From Paenibacillus sp. S150 (GTDB lineage Bacteria; Bacillota; Bacilli; Paenibacillales; Paenibacillaceae), in NCBI RefSeq assembly GCF_019352175.1, contig NZ_JACBYI010000037.1, positions 1-64,000 on the forward strand: a DNA stretch of 64,000 nucleotides. Reading direction: 5' to 3'. Below are positions 61,741-64,000 of this stretch, in pieces. A model generated the notes under the pieces. The model had not been told where the DNA came from and did no database searches. It saw only the letters and a program-made list of their open reading frames with translations. Made by a program: the position numbers and the translations under genes. Every line of letters begins with the position of its first letter. Position 1 is the stretch's first letter.

Positions 61741-61876
61741 CACCAATATAATGCGCTCCATGAAGAGGAGCATGAGCGGTCCGCCGGGCGTTACCGGCAG
61801 CTTTTGAAGGCGTATAGTGCAGAGGAGCTGGCGGCAATTCAGCGTTTTCTTGGTGATTTGACCGGCGGAGCGTAAG
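61741..61876 (+). pseudogene. 3' remnant of a MarR-type regulator gene
   Basis: A frame ending in TAA at 61876 encodes LHEEEHERSAGRYRQLLKAY then SAEELAAIQRFLGDLTGGA. This is the typical last helix pair of MarR proteins. No HTH or start remains upstream. Confidence 0.5.
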
Positions 61877-61944
61877 TGTGGAATCTTCTGTCATGGATTT
61901 TGTGATACAATAGCCTGATGATTGAGAGAAAAGAGGAATGAGAT

Positions 61945-62232
61945 GTGTTGACATTTACAAGCTACACGGTGGAGAACGTTAGAGATCCATTTGGTATTTT
62001 AAGCGGCAAGCGCTATGAGTTCGTCATTAATCTGGATGTGCCGGAGGATGATGAGCTGTACGAAGAGAATGGCATATCCGCACGGGTGATCGTGAAGGTC
62101 GAGGAAGAGCAGACAAGCATCGTCAGCTACGACCTATTGGAGACCACAAGCGGCCGGATCCTTGATTTTGACATGGAAGAGGACGAGGAAGCTGCGCTGG
62201 TTCTGTTCTGCACGGAGCATCTGCCGGCTTAA
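61945..62232 (+). CDS. DUF6509-like small protein
   Basis: 95 residues, strongly acidic, beta-rich: FTSYTVENVRDPFGILSGKR then YEFVINLDVPEDDELYEENG, ending in DFDMEEDEEAALVLFCTEHL. I associate this with the Paenibacillus/Bacillus DUF6509 family (sometimes mislabelled pullulanase). Function unknown. It starts at GTG 61945 after AGAGGAATGAG. Confidence 0.7.
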   Translation: MLTFTSYTVENVRDPFGILSGKRYEFVINLDVPEDDELYEENGISARVIVKVEEEQTSIVSYDLLETTSGRILDFDMEEDEEAALVLFCTEHLPA

Positions 62233-62285
62233 AGGCTCTGATCCATGAGGGAAGAGGGCGTCAGGCTCCGCAAACGGATAACGAA

Positions 62286-62324
62286 CAAACAGACCGCATA
62301 CCTTTGGAGGGGGCGGTTTGTTTG
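62286..62324 (+). terminator. Terminator of the DUF6509-like gene
   Basis: CAAACAGACCGC pairs with GCGGTTTGTTTG (one G-T pair) around a 15-base loop, with GTTTGTT following. Confidence 0.65.
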
Positions 62325-62409
62325 CGTTTGTTGGACAGCAGTTTTATTGACCCGTTCGTATAGCTTAAACGGCCAAGAGTATGGGGGATGCGGGGAACTG
62401 CAGATCAGC

Positions 62410-63168
62410 CTATAAGCATCCGCCCACATAATAATGGATCTGCTTGTTCCACCAAGGCCAGTCATGATTCACATCGTGGCCCCAATAATCAGTCTGCGCC
62501 GGGATGGCCTTGCGCTGGAGCTGGTCCTGGAGCAGGCGCGTCTCATGGAGCATTTCATCTTCGTAGGCGCCCTGCCCGACACAGAGGATAATCCGGCTGC
62601 TGCGGTAGGCGTTCAGGTAGTATTCGTCGTTCAGATTGGGCAGGTAATGCAGCGGCGAGTTCAGGTAGACCTGCCCGCTCATGTAATCACCGAAGAAATA
62701 AGTGGTGGAATAGACGCCGCTTAGGGCGATTAGGGTATCGAAATAGTGCGGGTAACGGAAAAAGAAGCCGGCACTGTAATACGCGCCCATGGAGCAGCCG
62801 GAGATGAGGATCTTCTGGTCACTGCCGCCGTTGCTCTCTTTGCTTGACTGAAGGATGGCTGGAATCAGCTCCTGCGTGATGTATCTATCGTACTGCTCAT
62901 GCCGGCGGATCTTGTCTTCATGGTTCCAGTGGCCGGAGAAGAAGGTTTCCTCATCAAGGGTGTCGCAGGCCCAAATCTGCAGCTTGCCTGCTTCGATGAA
63001 TTCCGCAAGGGTCTGAATCATGCCGGAATCCTCATATTGGTAGAACCTCCCGAGCGAGGTCGGGAAGACCAGCATGGGCTTGCCGGCATGGCCGTAGATT
63101 TTGTACTCCATATCTCTGTTGAGGTGGTGGCTGTACTCTTTATGGTAGCTTATCCTCATCCGCAACAC
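62410..63168 (-). CDS. Esterase family alpha/beta hydrolase
   Basis: 252 residues of the putative-esterase (PF00756-like) type: HAGKPMLVFPTSLGRFYQYE at the start, nucleophile in ISGCSMGAYYSAGFFFRYP (Ser of GCSMGA), and C-terminal His in YWGHDVNHDWPWW. It probably cleaves acyl esters in the cytosol (no signal peptide). The start is GTG 63168 or ATG 63159. It is 3 bases downstream of the ATP-grasp gene, so co-transcribed with it. Confidence 0.85.
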   Translation of the reverse strand: MLRMRISYHKEYSHHLNRDMEYKIYGHAGKPMLVFPTSLGRFYQYEDSGMIQTLAEFIEAGKLQIWACDTLDEETFFSGHWNHEDKIRRHEQYDRYITQELIPAILQSSKESNGGSDQKILISGCSMGAYYSAGFFFRYPHYFDTLIALSGVYSTTYFFGDYMSGQVYLNSPLHYLPNLNDEYYLNAYRSSRIILCVGQGAYEDEMLHETRLLQDQLQRKAIPAQTDYWGHDVNHDWPWWNKQIHYYVGGCL

Positions 63169-63171
63169 ATC

Positions 63172-64000
63172 CTATCCCTCTTCTAGTTGAATATAGTTCA
63201 CGATAGCCCGGACTTCCTCCAGCTCAGGAGAACGGAATTGATAAGCGCTGTTCCCCATGGCCCGGCTGAACACCTCCTCGATCTCGGCGTAATTGACAAT
63301 CTTGCTGCCGAAGGTCCGGCAGATGTCCTCATGGTTGTGGGCATAACGCTTGTGGTTTTTGCGGCTGGCATAGCCCGTATAGTATTTGCCCTCGTAAGGA
63401 CCGCCTGTCTCGTTATGGACAATCATGCGGGCCCATTCCCTGTATACATCCACATCATATGAAAAGTTGATCGCATCGGTCATCCACGCCCCGGGCGGAC
63501 GCATGTTCACTTCAAGGGCAATGATCCGGCCATCCTTATTTGACTTGAACATTTCAATATGGAAGAAACGTTCTTTGATTCCAAAAGCCTTCAGAATATT
63601 TCGTCCGGCAAGCTCCACCTCTGGACTGATATCCTTGAGACAGAAATAATAGAGGTGGTTGTCCGTATTAACGACATCCATCACGCTGTTCTCGAACAGG
63701 TGGCTGACTGCGAAGCGCACGTTGCCGTCAATATCCACCAGCCCGTCATAGGTCAGAATCACGCCGTCAATGAACTCTTCGATAATAAAGGCGACATCAT
63801 CCGGCTTGGTGTCAAAAAACTGCTGCAGCTCTGCGGTGTTATTGATCTTGTAGGTCATGCTGGCCCCGGAGCCGAGGTCGGGCTTAACCACCAGCGGAAA
63901 ACCGGTGCTGCGGATGAACTCCAGAGCGCTGTCCCGGGTAGTTCCGGCAGAGAACTGAACTGTGCTGACGCCGCTATTACGGAAGAACTCCTTCATTTTG
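63172..64000 (-). CDS. ATP-grasp domain protein (5' end outside window)
   Basis: At least 275 residues visible. ATP-grasp features: FPLVVKPDLGSGASMTYKIN (nucleotide-binding Lys and Gly loop), VAFIIEEFIDGVILTYDGLV, and HIEMFKSNKDGRIIALEVNM with RPPGAWMTD, carrying the Glu/Asn metal ligands. Such enzymes ligate a carboxylate to an amine or thiol using ATP (carboxylate-amine ligase type). The frame stays open past 63996 to the window edge and the N-terminal domain is missing, so the ATG at 63996 is probably internal. It forms an operon with the esterase; the product is unknown. Confidence 0.85.
   Translation of the reverse strand, partial: KMKEFFRNSGVSTVQFSAGTTRDSALEFIRSTGFPLVVKPDLGSGASMTYKINNTAELQQFFDTKPDDVAFIIEEFIDGVILTYDGLVDIDGNVRFAVSHLFENSVMDVVNTDNHLYYFCLKDISPEVELAGRNILKAFGIKERFFHIEMFKSNKDGRIIALEVNMRPPGAWMTDAINFSYDVDVYREWARMIVHNETGGPYEGKYYTGYASRKNHKRYAHNHEDICRTFGSKIVNYAEIEEVFSRAMGNSAYQFRSPELEEVRAIVNYIQLEEG

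Overview
The window looks like chromosomal DNA of a Paenibacillus-type, spore-forming Gram-positive bacterium. The evidence is: a Tlp-type spore protein, large modular secreted polysaccharide-active enzymes (GH87 and GH92 types), an S-layer-homology (SLH) protein, a bacterial nitric oxide synthase, many MerR/MarR/TetR/AraC regulators, strong AGGAGG-type ribosome binding sites, and families of short dispersed repeats between genes. I recognised no rRNA, tRNA, CRISPR array or prophage. All identifications come from reading motifs; no database search was possible.

Layout. 1-968: 3' part of a group II intron. 1001-2170: SDR oxidoreductase divergent from its MerR regulator, with a textbook 19-bp-spacer MerR promoter. 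2493-5636: secreted modular alpha-1,3-glucanase (GH87). 5741-6850: decayed genes, including two tandem XRE regulators that both look frameshifted. 6854-8380: small membrane protein, sugar nucleotidyltransferase, Tlp. 8528-14377: a two-component system divergent from a VTC-domain / DUF4956 / DUF4353-type lipoprotein operon, with related repeats in front of both units. 14616-15352: fourteen copies of a 51-bp unit, each carrying a hairpin that also occurs singly elsewhere in the window. 15523-24565: CdsA-like enzyme, papain-like hydrolase, GH26 mannanase, lipid kinase, GGDEF protein, alpha/beta hydrolase with a double-HTH MerR regulator, catalase-like protein, acetyltransferase. 24821-36179: a tight three-gene operon of giant secreted proteins (metallophosphoesterase, SLH protein, GH92 mannosidase). 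The first and third share several accessory domains, which suggests joint work on a phosphorylated mannan at the cell surface.

36180-64000: repeat-rich spacers alternate with short transcription units. These include MarR/quinone oxidoreductase, NudC, a QorB-like reductase, a short UvrC-like protein, MerR/flavin fumarate reductase (with an Fnr- or Rex-type box and a perfect MerR operator), a putative carboxylate transporter, EcsC, AraC/NO synthase, a Bax-inhibitor-1 protein, SDR/TetR, a GIY-YIG protein, a coiled-coil protein with a polysaccharide deacetylase, an RlmN/Cfr-family radical SAM enzyme, an esterase and an ATP-grasp enzyme cut by the window end.

Two themes stand out. First, extracellular attack on fungal-type or mannan polymers: GH87, GH92, GH26 and a phosphatase. 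Second, intergenic repeats: a 155-bp MITE-like element with 16-bp terminal inverted repeats and a 5-bp target duplication sits inside another repeat, of which an uninterrupted copy is also present.
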